Shown in pieces: positions 19,001 to 26,378 of a DNA stretch of 64,000 bases. Positions within the stretch are counted from its first letter, which is position 1; each line of letters opens with the position of its first letter. Source of the DNA: UBA5429 sp942493315 (lineage in GTDB: Bacteria; Bacteroidota; Bacteroidia; Bacteroidales; WCHB1-69); the NCBI GenBank assembly GCA_942493315.1, contig OW818690.1:2418001-2482000 (forward strand). Direction: 5' to 3'. A model generated the notes under the pieces. The model searched no databases, was not told the origin of the DNA, and was given only the letters and a program-made list of their open reading frames with translations. Both the position numbers and the translations under genes were made by a program.

Positions 19001-19408
19001 ACTTTTACATTTACCCCTAATGCAAATGCAACAATTGACTCCTTAATTATTGATAATGGAGCACCAATAGCTCATACTCAGTCAACTTATACATTCAATA
19101 ATGTTATTGCAAATCATACCATTGTAGCTATCTTTAAAGATCATACAGGTATTGAAGAGTCAGCATTAAATCAAATGGTAGCATTATATCCAAATCCAAC
19201 AAATTCTTATATTGATTTGAGATTAAATGAAACACAACTTCAGGTTAAAGAGTGTAAATTGTATGATATCTACGGAAAACTATTAAAAGTAGTACCTATA
19301 AATAGTGATATTACCAGAGTAGATGTATCCGAAATTGCAAATGGTGTTTATTTTGTAAGGATGGATAGTGAAAAAGGAACCATTACTAAAAAGTTTGTGA
19401 AGAAATAG
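15509..19408 (+). CDS. Second giant surface protein, 3' part with T9SS sorting domain
   Basis: This 1,299-codon ORF has no signal peptide. Its ATG lies in the degenerate start of the duplication, so it is unlikely to be a real start. The first 168 codons repeat the end of the preceding ORF. It then carries anchor-J/MAM-like domains (LPYVQDFEST, PTVSETFASM, LPFVENFNGS) alternating with FN3 units, the InlB-like repeat domain (GTISPSGTVTVNAG) and the T9SS type-A tail (LYPNPTNSYIDL, GVYFVRM, KKFVKK). The last 440 residues are close to those of the first giant protein. A correct model is probably 11828-15394 joined to 16013-19408. Confidence 0.85.
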   Translation: MITVTWNGTGNSYNLEYKELTATTWIPISNATSPYTIPGLLQNTQYEFRVQSVCDGGVLSGFSPAFTFSTLCDLITVLPYVQDFESTAVNDIPSCYNKIQSGYGTVKVIDLSTEIPQAGKALQMDFSSSSSGEAYIILPKFSDPVNTLRIGFRYYGGSANHRIGYLTDPTNAATFVEVINQTLAGATGGVWYNFDLLTNNTLTGNERIAIKYNPGSAWYNNRYDSLTVMAMPSCLPPFGLTATNVTAFDATLNWNQATVGTAIDYNIEYKTNTETTWTLIPNVTFPYNLTPLLPMTTYQFRVQANCSATETSDFSTAVSFTTLCAPLTPPTVSETFASMLPNACWARKSGALPATGNATLTDYSGGWGIRTNIAPNTAYVNMYSTSCQYWLITPSIDLGDGTSQYQLDFDIARTAYNSTNVGNMNQSPNARFVVLISTDNGTTWNSTGIIKEYNNTTGTPISTLTNTLQSQSIALYDSVAMVPYSGIVKFAFFAFENDASYSYDNDIHIDNFQVNPYNSCVRPTGVSASNIGSYSAQINWTEAGSATSWVIEYGVPGFTLGTGTSENASTNPYVISSLTPLTTYQYYVKADCGSGNSSNWSLPGTFTTLPSCPAPTALTTSNITTSSLDLAWTENGTATSWEIEYGIAGFAHGSGTSLVTSTQPQNIATLSPATSYDFYVRAICGAGDSSAWSVKITVTTPCLSTTLPFVENFNGSSIPVCWSQTYSGALSSNRWSVSTGTNAGGAANQMVCTFQNATGISRFITPAIDFTGVTNPVLTFKHYFDDYGSGATLKIQSSTDLTTWVDQPYSITSGSGNQGPATVTVPLTLSSGVNYISWTVDGNHYQIDYWYIDDVNISNAVVTCPTPTNLAVSSITSSGATATWTAGGTETQWEVAYKPTASSTWNTTYVTAPTYNMILLTASTPYDVKVRSICGAGDTSAYTADVNFTTTAVAACDTPTGLAVTNNTNGSATINWVNGGTETSWELDYKLAASSTWTTVNVTSHPYILSGLVLCSDYDVRVRAVCSAGVYSNYTSTVNFTTPTPSPINLQVPTASITDQSVVVNWTAGGTETQWIVEYKLTSSTNWTTSNILTNTTFPIVTLQCNSSYQVRVKAICGTHESAFTTPVTFSTLACPGFTIIASANSFGTISPSGTVTVNAGANQTFTFTPNANATIDSLIIDNGAPIAHTQSTYTFNNVIANHTIVAIFKDHTGIEESALNQMVALYPNPTNSYIDLRLNETQLQVKECKLYDIYGKLLKVVPINSDITRVDVSEIANGVYFVRMDSEKGTITKKFVKK

Positions 19409-19435
19409 ATCACAATTTTAAAAAATATTTTTTTC

Positions 19436-19462
19436 AAGGTCGGAGCAATCCGACCTTTTTTT
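19436..19462 (+). terminator. Intrinsic terminator of the second giant gene
   Basis: A 9-bp stem (AAGGTCGGA / TCCGACCTT) with a GCAA tetraloop is followed by a T run, 28 bp after the stop codon. It resembles the terminator of the first giant gene. Confidence 0.9.
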
Positions 19463-19467
19463 ATTTT

Positions 19468-19582
19468 TGACTTTTAACTTTTGACTTTTATTACTTATAT
19501 TTTATATCTTTCACTATTCATTATTCATTATTCATTATTCATTATTCATTCGTCTGTAGTCCGTGGTCCGTTGTCTGTAGTC
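19468..19582. repeat. Composite heptamer array (GACTTTT, CATTATT, GTCTGTA/GTCCGTG)
   Basis: Three heptamer types follow one another: GACTTTT/AACTTTT, then CATTATT about five times, then GTCTGTA/GTCCGTG/GTCCGTT. A T run and the GC-rich element come next. The CATTCGTC junction and the GTCYGTR block recur before the third GC-rich element at 33391-33425. Confidence 0.85.
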
Positions 19583-19595
19583 TTTTTTTTTCTGG

Positions 19596-19825
19596 GCATT
19601 TCCCTTTGGCTGCGCTCAAACCAAATCCGAACAAATAGGAATTATGATCGCGTCGCCAGCCAAAGGGTCGGTCTCCGGCCAAGTACTCCTCGCAGCCACA
19701 CCAAGTGTTGCATCGGCCCGGCAGGAGCTCCTCCGTCGCTCTGCCGGTCACGTGCACCACTAGGTGTACCTGCTTGCGGGGTACTTGGCCTTCGCCCTAA
19801 TGCGGGGGAAAGGTGGGGCTCATTG
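19596..19825 (+). repeat. GC-rich structured element, copy G1
   Basis: This is a GC-rich block in AT-rich DNA. Its core, 19677-19790, folds on paper into a long hairpin. GGCCAAGTAC pairs with GTACTTGGCC on the outside. An imperfect 33-bp stem (19692-19724 with 19741-19773) surrounds the loop GAGCTCCTCCGTCGCT. Flanks GGTCGGTCTCCGGCC and TGCGGGGTACTTGGCC are shared with G2 and G3. It could be a structured RNA, a DNA hairpin used in transposition, or a protein-binding site. The ORFs crossing it are not conserved in frame between copies. Confidence 0.8.
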
Positions 19826-19846
19826 ACCTGCGGAGCACTAATTGTG

Positions 19847-19954
19847 TATTCTTATTAATGATTGGTGAAAATATGTGTAAATTGTTTATTCATTGCAAAA
19901 TATGAAATCTACTGATTTTGCATCCTTGCTTCACCAACCTTTTATTAGATTAGC
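19847..19954. mobile_element. MITE-like element, copy E4
   Basis: About 108 bp ending in CCAACCTTTTATTAGATTAGC; the left end is more diverged (TTCTTATTAATGATTGGTG). Its right half is an inverted match to E5, including 20 identical bases around GATGCAAAATCAGTAG. It lies directly between G1 and the transposase unit. The stretch 19955-20143 shows no gene. Confidence 0.65.
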
Positions 19955-20143
19955 TAAATGAAAACTCAAATTTGGAATCTATCACCCATTTGACAACTCC
20001 AAAATCAACCCAAATTCTAAATTTATATCCACTAAAAACAAGCCAAATCTTTCTATAATCAAACAAACTTTAGGTAAAAACACACCTATGTCACCATTTT
20101 TTAATTTAATGGTTTTGTCATTTTAATAAAGCTGTTTTTTGTT

Positions 20144-21169
20144 TTAAACAAACATTTTGCAATGTTTATAATCCTCTTTCCCATTAGTAATAGAGATCGA
20201 TTTTTCAATCATAGCAGATGAGGGATCTAATCTGAATTTGATCTGTTCAAAGATCATATACCAATACAGATAGTTTTGCAGATAACTGGAGGATACTCCA
20301 TGAAACCGATCCATAAAAGCAAATAATTTTAGGTATCTACTTTCAATCGTTTTTGTATCATAATATTGGTTACATCCTTTCACTTTCTGATCCTTTTTTC
20401 TAATAAAGTAGCTGATCTTTCTCTTTCCTGCAAATTGTTTAAGAATCGGATGATCACTCAAACATAGTTTTTTTACTTTGTTTAGTTTTTTACCAATATG
20501 ATTCTTTAATTCTTCTTCTTGTAATACACCTTGTTGAATAATTGTGATTTCAAAATGGGATATTCTGTCACCAATAGCCACTAAAGAAAGAGGTTTGTAT
20601 TCCCCATTTCGGATACTTTCTGCTTTCCTATTGCTGGCAGGATTCGTTATCTTTCCTTTTTGTCCTATTTGTTTAGCTTTGGCTCCTTGTCCCTTTCGGG
20701 AGAAGGGTTCTGAAATATCAATCATTTCCGTTATTCCTAGATATTTATCCGGGACATATTCACTCAGAGAGGAGATAATTTTATGTCTCCAATCAAATGA
20801 AGTTTGGTTAGAGATATCCAATGCATCAGAACAATCTTTGATTCCTGTTCCTGATAACATCAACAAGAAGTAGGTTTGTAGTTTCTCCTTCTTTTTGATG
20901 TAGGAAATTGTAGTACCTGAGAACTCATTAAAGCTTCTGCCACAACTCTTACAAAGGAAATATTGAACTCCTTTTTTCTTACCGTTTAGAATAAAATGTG
21001 ATTTTCCACATTTAGGACACACTCTGACTTGCTTCTCACTGATATATTTACAGATAGAAGCTAAAGGATTAACAGAACTCTTTTTTTTGGAATTTTCTTC
21101 AGCGGATGGTGAGGATTGTTCTGAAGTAGTTTTATTGGTTTGCTTAGAGGATTGGGGTAGTTCATTCAT
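20144..21169 (-). CDS. IS1595-like (ISXO2-like) transposase
   Basis: This 341-aa protein starts with a Ser/Lys-rich low-complexity tail. A zinc ribbon follows (CPKCGKSHF ... FLCKSCGRSFNEFSG, about residues 55-87) and then a helix-turn-helix-like segment (IKDCSDALDISNQTSFDWRHKI). The C-terminal part carries acidic residues in MIDISE and LSDHP and the RFHGVSSSYLQNYLYWYMIFE block. The N-terminal ribbon and the final block are typical of IS1595/ISXO2-type DDE transposases. The catalytic triad is not certain by eye. It has its own -7 box and lies between two inverted MITE-like elements and two inverted GC-rich elements. No clear inverted repeats of its own were found. Confidence 0.75.
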   Translation of the reverse strand: MNELPQSSKQTNKTTSEQSSPSAEENSKKKSSVNPLASICKYISEKQVRVCPKCGKSHFILNGKKKGVQYFLCKSCGRSFNEFSGTTISYIKKKEKLQTYFLLMLSGTGIKDCSDALDISNQTSFDWRHKIISSLSEYVPDKYLGITEMIDISEPFSRKGQGAKAKQIGQKGKITNPASNRKAESIRNGEYKPLSLVAIGDRISHFEITIIQQGVLQEEELKNHIGKKLNKVKKLCLSDHPILKQFAGKRKISYFIRKKDQKVKGCNQYYDTKTIESRYLKLFAFMDRFHGVSSSYLQNYLYWYMIFEQIKFRLDPSSAMIEKSISITNGKEDYKHCKMFV

Positions 21170-21204
21170 AGTTTTTTGAGTTTAGTGAGTCATTGATATT
21201 GATG

Positions 21205-21212
21205 CAAATATA
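21205..21212 (-). promoter_or_regulatory. -7 box of the transposase gene
   Basis: The minus strand reads TATATTTG, a TAnnTTTG match, 36 bp before the transposase ATG. Confidence 0.6.
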
Positions 21213-21255
21213 AACAAAAAAATGAACGAATTGCAAAACTTTTGAAAAAAAATCT

Positions 21256-21365
21256 GCTAATCTAATAAAAGATTGGTACTATTTTGATGCAAAATCAGTA
21301 GATTTTAAAAAGTGTTTAAAATCAAAAATATACCAAAAAACTTACCCATCTTTTAATAGATTAGC
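21256..21365. mobile_element. MITE-like element, copy E5
   Basis: This is 110 bp bounded by GCTAATCTAATAAAAG and CTTTTAATAGATTAGC. The left half (GATTGGTACTATTTTGATGC) matches the inverted right half of E4 and resembles E1 and E2. It abuts the inverted GC-rich element G2. Confidence 0.75.
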
Positions 21366-21371
21366 CAATTA

Positions 21372-21603
21372 AAGCTCCGTCGGGTAATAATCCCCTGCAT
21401 TAGGGCGGAGGCCAGGTACCCCGCAAGTTGAGCTGCTTATGGGCTGACGGATCGGGCAGAGCGACGAAGGAGCTACTGCCCGGCCGATCAGCCCCTTGCA
21501 GCGAAACGAGGAGTACAGGCCGGAGACCGACCCTTTGGCTAGCGACGCGATCATTATTCCTATTTGTACGGATTTCGATTGAGCGCAGCCAAAGGGGAAT
21601 GCC
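21372..21603 (-). repeat. GC-rich structured element, copy G2 (inverted relative to G1)
   Basis: Read on the minus strand, the outer parts match G1 closely (CCCTTTGGCTGCGCTCAA, AGGGTCGGTCTCCGGCC, GCGGGGTACCTGGCC, CCCTAATGCAGGGG). The central stem does not match G1. The hairpin core is 21410-21521; the arms around 21427-21459 and 21476-21507 pair through CGGGCAG, GGGCTGA and GCTGC segments. The 16-nt loop, TAGCTCCTTCGTCGCT on the minus strand, keeps 14 of 16 positions of the G1 loop. Confidence 0.8.
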
Positions 21604-21606
21604 TTG

Positions 21607-21786
21607 ATTAATAAGCTAATATGTTAATGTGATAATAAGCTAACCTGCTATTTTGGGGCAAGGGGAAGGGATGTAAGAAGTAAGAAGTAAGAGGTAACAA
21701 GTAAGAAGTAAAAATGAAAAAAACTAAGACCCAAAACCCAATAACTGATAGCTGAAAACTGATAACTGATAGCTGAAAACTGATAC
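21607..21786. repeat. Three short-unit arrays upstream of hcp
   Basis: An 8-nt array (AAGCTAAT type, 21607-21652) is followed by a GTAAGAA/GTAACAA heptamer array (21673-21711). A composite CCCAATAACTGATAGCTGAAA array (21726-21786) follows, which is the inverted form of the array at 2541-2640. No gene is seen between 21170 and 21897. Confidence 0.85.
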
Positions 21787-21797
21787 CTTTGATTCAA

Positions 21798-21813
21798 TGT
21801 AATAAATGATACA
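21798..21813. promoter_or_regulatory. Possible operator upstream of hcp (TGTA-N8-TACA)
   Basis: The interrupted palindrome TGTAATAAATGATACA lies about 23 bp upstream of the presumed -7 region of hcp. Its layout resembles a Crp/Fnr-family site, and HcpR-type regulators of this family control hcp in other anaerobes. The assignment is inference from position and symmetry only. Confidence 0.25.
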
Positions 21814-21835
21814 ATTTCACATTTTAAAAAGGGTG

Positions 21836-21843
21836 CACTTTTG
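21836..21843 (+). promoter_or_regulatory. Probable -7 box of hcp
   Basis: CACTTTTG matches TAnnTTTG at all but the first base, 54 bp before the ATG. An imperfect box suits a gene that needs activation. Confidence 0.4.
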
Positions 21844-21897
21844 CATCATCAAATTTAACAAAAACAAAATTTAATATCAACCTAAAAATTAAAAATT

Positions 21898-23532
21898 ATG
21901 AGTATGTTTTGTAACCAATGTCAAGAAACTGCAATGAATACTGGATGTGTTATTGCTGGTGTATGTGGTAAAAAAGATTATACCGCTAAAAATCAAGATC
22001 TATTGGTATTTGCAAGCCAAGGTCTTTCTTATGCTACTCTTGCTGCTAAAAAACTTGGTGTGGACACTAATCTTGAAAGCAAACAAATTGTGAACAATCT
22101 GTTCATGACCATCACTAATGCCAATTTTGATGATACTTTGATAACAAAAGCAATCACTGATACATTGAAAATGAGAGATCAGTTAAAAGCTAAATGTAAT
22201 ATTAATGAAGATCATGATTCATTTGTTTGGAATGGTGAAAGCAGAGATGAAATGCAATTAAAAGCTGAAACTGTTGGTATCCTTACTTTTGATACCAATG
22301 AAGATATTAGATCTTTAAAACAATACACTTTATTCGGAATTAAAGGTTTAGCTGCATATACTGAACATGCATTCAACTTAGGTTATGAAGATAATTCTTT
22401 GTACGATTTTATCGAAGAAGCACTTGTGAAAATTACTAAACCTGCTACTTTGGATGAAATGTTAGCCCTTGTTATGAAAGCCGGTGAAAATGGTGTTAAA
22501 GTGATGGTTCTTTTAGACCAAGCAAATACTTCAACTTATGGTAATCCAGAAATCACTAAAGTAAATATAGGTGTTGGCAAAAACCCTGGTATTCTAGTTA
22601 GTGGTCACGATTTAAAAGATTTAGAACAATTATTGATCCAATCTGAAGGTCAAGGAGTTGATATCTATACCCACTCTGAAATGTTACCATCTCATGCTTA
22701 TCCTTTCTTTAAACAATACAAACATTTAGTTGGTAATTATGGAAATGCTTGGCATAAACAATTAGAAGAGTTTGAAACCTTTAATGGTCCTATTTTATTC
22801 ACTACTAACTGTTTAGTGCCACCTAGAAAATCTACAACTTATAATGACCGTGTTTTCACTACAGGTGCAACCGGTATGCCCGAATGGAAAAAAATTGAAA
22901 AAAGATTAGCTAATGGACATAAAGATTTTTCAGAAGTGATTGCCTTAGCTAAAACTTGTCCAGCCCCAACTGAAATTGAAAATGGTGAATTAACTATCGG
23001 ATTTGCACATAATCAAGTACTTGCATTAGCTGATAAAGTTTTGGAAGCAGTAAATACAGGTGCTATTAAGAAAATGGTTGTAATGTCAGGTTGTGATGCT
23101 CGTCAAAAATCTCGTGAATATTATACTGAATTTGCTAAAAATCTACCAAAAGATACCGTAATCTTAACCTCTGGTTGTGCTAAATATCGTTACAATAAAT
23201 TAAATTTGGGTGATATCAACGGTATTCCAAGAGTTTTAGATGCAGGTCAATGTAACGATTCATACTCCTGGGCATTTGTTGCTTTGAAATTGAAAGAAGT
23301 GTTAGGCTTAGATGATATCAATAAACTTCCTATCGTGTTTAACATTGGCTGGTATGAACAAAAAGCAATTATTGTACATTTGGCTCTCCTTTATTTAGGA
23401 ATCAAAAATACCCACATCGGACCAACTCTTCCTGCTTTCCTTACTCCAAACGTATTAAAAGTTGTTGTTGATCTATTTGGAGTTCAAGTAAATAAAACTG
23501 TAGAAGAGGATTTAAAAGTGTTTGGATTATAA
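21898..23532 (+). CDS. hcp: Hydroxylamine reductase / hybrid-cluster protein
   Basis: This 544-aa cytosolic iron-sulfur protein reduces hydroxylamine in vitro and is linked in anaerobes to NO detoxification. The N-terminal cluster has Cys5, Cys8, Cys17 and Cys23 (C-X2-C-X8-C-X5-C), the class I arrangement of strict anaerobes. Hybrid-cluster ligands are visible in the blocks GCDARQKS, SGCAKYRYN, DAGQCNDSY and NIGWYEQKA. The length is typical. The gene is monocistronic, with its own promoter region and a strong terminator. It heads a group of plus-strand redox genes (DHOD-like enzyme, rubredoxin, flavodiiron protein). An interrupted palindrome upstream may be a regulator site. Confidence 0.97.
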   Translation: MSMFCNQCQETAMNTGCVIAGVCGKKDYTAKNQDLLVFASQGLSYATLAAKKLGVDTNLESKQIVNNLFMTITNANFDDTLITKAITDTLKMRDQLKAKCNINEDHDSFVWNGESRDEMQLKAETVGILTFDTNEDIRSLKQYTLFGIKGLAAYTEHAFNLGYEDNSLYDFIEEALVKITKPATLDEMLALVMKAGENGVKVMVLLDQANTSTYGNPEITKVNIGVGKNPGILVSGHDLKDLEQLLIQSEGQGVDIYTHSEMLPSHAYPFFKQYKHLVGNYGNAWHKQLEEFETFNGPILFTTNCLVPPRKSTTYNDRVFTTGATGMPEWKKIEKRLANGHKDFSEVIALAKTCPAPTEIENGELTIGFAHNQVLALADKVLEAVNTGAIKKMVVMSGCDARQKSREYYTEFAKNLPKDTVILTSGCAKYRYNKLNLGDINGIPRVLDAGQCNDSYSWAFVALKLKEVLGLDDINKLPIVFNIGWYEQKAIIVHLALLYLGIKNTHIGPTLPAFLTPNVLKVVVDLFGVQVNKTVEEDLKVFGL

Positions 23533-23569
23533 GAAACCCTGAAAACAATATAACTTTTTAATTCAATCC

Positions 23570-23603
23570 GGGGATTTTGCTTGGTCAAAATCCCCTTTTT
23601 TTT
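23570..23603 (+). terminator. Intrinsic terminator after hcp
   Basis: A 10-bp stem (GGGGATTTTG / CAAAATCCCC) with a 6-nt loop is followed by eight T. Confidence 0.93.
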
Positions 23604-23637
23604 ATTTTTTTAAAGTGCTTATTCCGAAAAATTTTAA

Positions 23638-23645
23638 TATATTTG
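23638..23645 (+). promoter_or_regulatory. -7 box of the DHOD-like gene
   Basis: TATATTTG matches TAnnTTTG and lies 38 bp before the chosen ATG. Confidence 0.65.
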
Positions 23646-23683
23646 TAGCGTAAAAAACAAAGTCAACTTTAAAACATTTGTGT

Positions 23684-24667
23684 ATGGCAAATTTAAAAAC
23701 AAACTATGCAGGACTAACATTAGAAAACCCTGTTATTGTAGCCAGTTGCGGCTTTACCGGTACTATTGAATCGATTAAAAAAGTGATTGAATATCAGCCA
23801 GGTGCGATCGTTTTAAAGTCACTTTTTGAAGAACAAATTATTGCAGAGTCTTCAGTCGGAATTGGTCAAAATCAATACGATTATCCCGAGTCATTAGACT
23901 ACATCATGCAATATACCCGAATTAATAATTTGAGCAAATATTTGACTTTAATTTCTGAAACTAAAAAGATAACATCAATACCCGTTATAGCTAGTATCAA
24001 TTGCGTAACTGCAACAGAGTGGGTAAGCTTTGCCGCAGATATTCAAAATGCAGGAGCAGATGCTATCGAACTAAATATTTCTCTTTTGTCCACAAACCCT
24101 GATTTAACTTCTGAAGAGATTGAAAAAAAATATTTTGACATTATTAAAAAAATGGATGAATATATAACCATTCCCGTTACCATTAAAATGAGTAATGTTT
24201 CCAGTGGTTTGGCGCATCTTTTGAGAACTATGGACCGAACAAAAATGGTTAAAGGAGTTGTATTGTTTAATAGACATTATTGCCCAGATATTGATATAAA
24301 TCAACAAAAAATTGTTCAATCTCATGTTTTTTCAACACCATCAGATTATGCTGAAACATTAAGATGGATCGCTATTATGTCAGGAAAACTAAATATGAAC
24401 ATTGCTGCTACTACAGGTATTCACAATGGTGAGACTGCCATTAAATTTTTCTTAGCAGGAGCAAAAGTGGTTCAAATATCTAGTGTGTTATATAAAAATG
24501 ATCTATCTGCAATTCAAACCATTAAAGATGAGATTGCTCAATGGATGGATCAAAATAAATATAGTTCTTTGGATCAATTTATAGGGAAACTCAATATGGA
24601 AAAAGTGGAAAATCCTGAAGTCTATGAAAGAATTCAATTTATGAAATATTTTGCATCAGTAGAGTAA
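23684..24667 (+). CDS. Dihydroorotate-dehydrogenase-like FMN oxidoreductase
   Basis: This 327-aa TIM-barrel protein starts at the ATG of MANLKTNYAGLTLENPV; the ORF can be extended by two codons to a TTG, which I reject. DHOD-family blocks are visible: ENPVIVASCGFT at the start, SINCVTATEWVSFAADIQNAGADAIELNIS in the middle, and the C-terminal phosphate-binding region with TTGIHNGETAIKFFLAGAKVVQI. The family contains the true DHOD and the PreA-like dihydropyrimidine dehydrogenases. Members of this DHOD-like group in anaerobes are annotated only by similarity, and the substrate is unknown. It precedes rubredoxin by 51 bp, so co-transcription and electron transfer between the two are plausible. 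Confidence 0.85.
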   Translation: MANLKTNYAGLTLENPVIVASCGFTGTIESIKKVIEYQPGAIVLKSLFEEQIIAESSVGIGQNQYDYPESLDYIMQYTRINNLSKYLTLISETKKITSIPVIASINCVTATEWVSFAADIQNAGADAIELNISLLSTNPDLTSEEIEKKYFDIIKKMDEYITIPVTIKMSNVSSGLAHLLRTMDRTKMVKGVVLFNRHYCPDIDINQQKIVQSHVFSTPSDYAETLRWIAIMSGKLNMNIAATTGIHNGETAIKFFLAGAKVVQISSVLYKNDLSAIQTIKDEIAQWMDQNKYSSLDQFIGKLNMEKVENPEVYERIQFMKYFASVE

Positions 24668-24718
24668 TCTGTTGATTACCATGTAAATAAACTTATTAAT
24701 AATTTAAAAAAAACTACT

Positions 24719-24877
24719 ATGAATTACGTTTGCGTTGTATGTGGTTATGTATATGACCCAGAAATTGGAGATCCAGATAGCGGAATTGCTCCAGGAACCC
24801 CATTTGAAGAGATTCCAGATGATTGGACATGTCCCCTTTGTGGTGTAGGCAAAGATCAATTTGAACCTGAAGAATAA
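24719..24877 (+). CDS. Rubredoxin
   Basis: This small ORF encodes 52 aa. Two Cys-X2-Cys motifs, C5-VV-C8 and C38-PL-C41, form the Fe(Cys)4 site. The conserved YDPEIGDPDSGIAPGTPFEE and DDWTCPLCG segments are classic rubredoxin. It carries single electrons in the cytosol, and its expected partner here is the flavodiiron protein encoded 105 bp downstream. A stem-loop lies between the two genes, so fprA may be transcribed partly on its own. Confidence 0.97.
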   Translation: MNYVCVVCGYVYDPEIGDPDSGIAPGTPFEEIPDDWTCPLCGVGKDQFEPEE

Positions 24878-24906
24878 TCTTGATTTAGGTCACAAATTAC
24901 CAAAAT

Positions 24907-24952
24907 AACCACTAAAGTTCAATCAATTAACTGTTTTCTTTAGTGGTTGTTT
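24907..24952 (+). terminator. Stem-loop between rubredoxin and fprA (terminator or attenuator)
   Basis: An 11-bp perfect stem (AACCACTAAAG / CTTTAGTGGTT) with a 20-nt loop is followed by GTTTTGTT. The long loop and interrupted T run make it a weak terminator. Confidence 0.5.
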
Positions 24953-24982
24953 TGTTATTCTGAAATATTAAAAAACTTAAAT

Positions 24983-26191
24983 ATGTATAACTTAAAAGAA
25001 ATTGTTGATCAAATTTATTATGTTGGTGTGAATGACCGCCAAAAAGAGGCATTCGAAAATTACTTACCTTTACCACATGGAGTTTCTTATAATTCTTATG
25101 TGATTGTTGATGATAAAATTGCCATTATGGACACAGTGGATATCAGTGTGGTTTCCACATTCTTATCCAAAATTGAGGCTGCACTTCAAGGTAGAAATGC
25201 AGATTATTTGGTTGTCCATCACATGGAACCCGATCACGCCGGATCAATTGAACTTCTTCTTCAAAAATATCCCAATATTGAAATTATAACCTCTTCAAAA
25301 TCAAAAGATATGTTGAAAGGTTATTTTAATATCACTGATAATATTAAAGAGGTTAAAGAGGGGGAGAAATTATCATTGGGCAAAAGAGAACTAACTTTTT
25401 ATATGGCTCCCATGGTTCACTGGCCAGAAGTTATGGTTTCATTCGAATCTTTAGATAAAATTTTATTTTCTGCTGATGCATTTGGTACATTTTCAACCAA
25501 TGATGGTGGTTATATTGATTCCGAAATAAAATTGGATAAATATTGGAATGAAATGAGACGATATTATGCATGTATCGTTGGAAAATTTGCCATACCTGTG
25601 CAAAATGCCCTTAAAAAACTATCTTCTCTTCCTATAGAAATGATTTGTACATTACATGGACCTGTTTGGAAACAAGAAATGATTAAAGTGGTTTCTATGT
25701 ACGATAAATGGAGCCGTTTTGAACCTGAAGAAGATGGTTTAGTGATTGCTTATGGTACGATGTACGGAAATACCCAACATTTGGCCGAAGCTGTAGCTGA
25801 AGGTGCTGTTTCCGCAGGACTTAAAAATGTAGTAGTTTATAATGTTTCAAAAACAGACACCTCGTTTATTCTTGCTGATATTTTTAGATATAAGGGTGTC
25901 GTTCTTGGCTCTCCAACCTATATGGGCGAAATTTATCCTATGGTAGAAAAATTGATGTTAGCCATTGAACATAGAGGAATTGCAAATCGAATTTTTGGAT
26001 GTTTTGGATCCTATACCTGGGCTAGTAAAGCAACAAAAATGCTTACTGCATTTCCAGAAAAAATGAATTGGGAAATGATTGGTTCAGTCGATAATAAACA
26101 ATCTGTTTCTGCTGAAAAATATCAGGAGGCTTATCAATTGGGAATAAGAATGGCAAAGGCAATACTTAATGATGTAACAGATAACAAGTAA
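24983..26191 (+). CDS. fprA: Flavodiiron protein (A-type flavoprotein, rubredoxin:O2/NO oxidoreductase)
   Basis: This 402-aa cytosolic enzyme reduces O2 to water and/or NO to N2O with electrons from rubredoxin. The start ATG (MYNLKEIV) is preferred over a TTG 36 bp upstream. The N-terminal metallo-beta-lactamase domain has the diiron motif H80-M-E82-P-D84-H85, then a His in MVHWPEVM, an Asp in FSADAFG and a His in LHGPVW. The C-terminal flavodoxin domain starts with the FMN loop YGTMYGNTQ. It shares the cluster with rubredoxin, a DHOD-like enzyme and Hcp, a typical anaerobe protection set. The stop codon lies inside a heptamer array. Confidence 0.95.
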   Translation: MYNLKEIVDQIYYVGVNDRQKEAFENYLPLPHGVSYNSYVIVDDKIAIMDTVDISVVSTFLSKIEAALQGRNADYLVVHHMEPDHAGSIELLLQKYPNIEIITSSKSKDMLKGYFNITDNIKEVKEGEKLSLGKRELTFYMAPMVHWPEVMVSFESLDKILFSADAFGTFSTNDGGYIDSEIKLDKYWNEMRRYYACIVGKFAIPVQNALKKLSSLPIEMICTLHGPVWKQEMIKVVSMYDKWSRFEPEEDGLVIAYGTMYGNTQHLAEAVAEGAVSAGLKNVVVYNVSKTDTSFILADIFRYKGVVLGSPTYMGEIYPMVEKLMLAIEHRGIANRIFGCFGSYTWASKATKMLTAFPEKMNWEMIGSVDNKQSVSAEKYQEAYQLGIRMAKAILNDVTDNK

Positions 26192-26250
26192 CAGATAACA
26201 ATTAATAGGTAACAAGTAACATATAACAAGTAACAAATAAAAAGTAACAG
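26175..26250. repeat. Heptamer array at the 3' end of fprA
   Basis: Eleven 7-nt units of the type GTAACAG/ATAACAA (14-nt double units starting TAACAG) run from the last codons of fprA into the spacer. The array supplies the fprA stop codon (TAA at 26189-26191). Confidence 0.9.
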
Positions 26251-26286
26251 TTTATTTTTAATTTGTAATTGTATTTGCAATTTTAT

Positions 26287-26314
26287 AGCGCTGTATTTTG
26301 ATGCAGCGCTTTTT
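26287..26314 (+). terminator. Intrinsic terminator after fprA
   Basis: A 7-bp GC-rich stem (AGCGCTG / CAGCGCT) with a 10-nt loop is followed by TTTT. Confidence 0.8.
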
Positions 26315-26378
26315 AAATTATTGGGGAAAGGATCTTTTTTTATTTTTGGAAATTATTATCCTACGGAGGACAAATACC

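Noticed and set aside
11828..19408. Two separate genes for the second giant protein
   Set aside because: The second ORF lacks a signal peptide and starts in a degenerate duplicate, while joining 15394 to 16013 is in frame. I list both parts but favour a single gene.
19481..19858. ORF of 125 codons across heptamer array and GC-rich element G1
   Set aside because: The frame is not conserved in G2 or G3, and the sequence is explained by the repeat and the hairpin.
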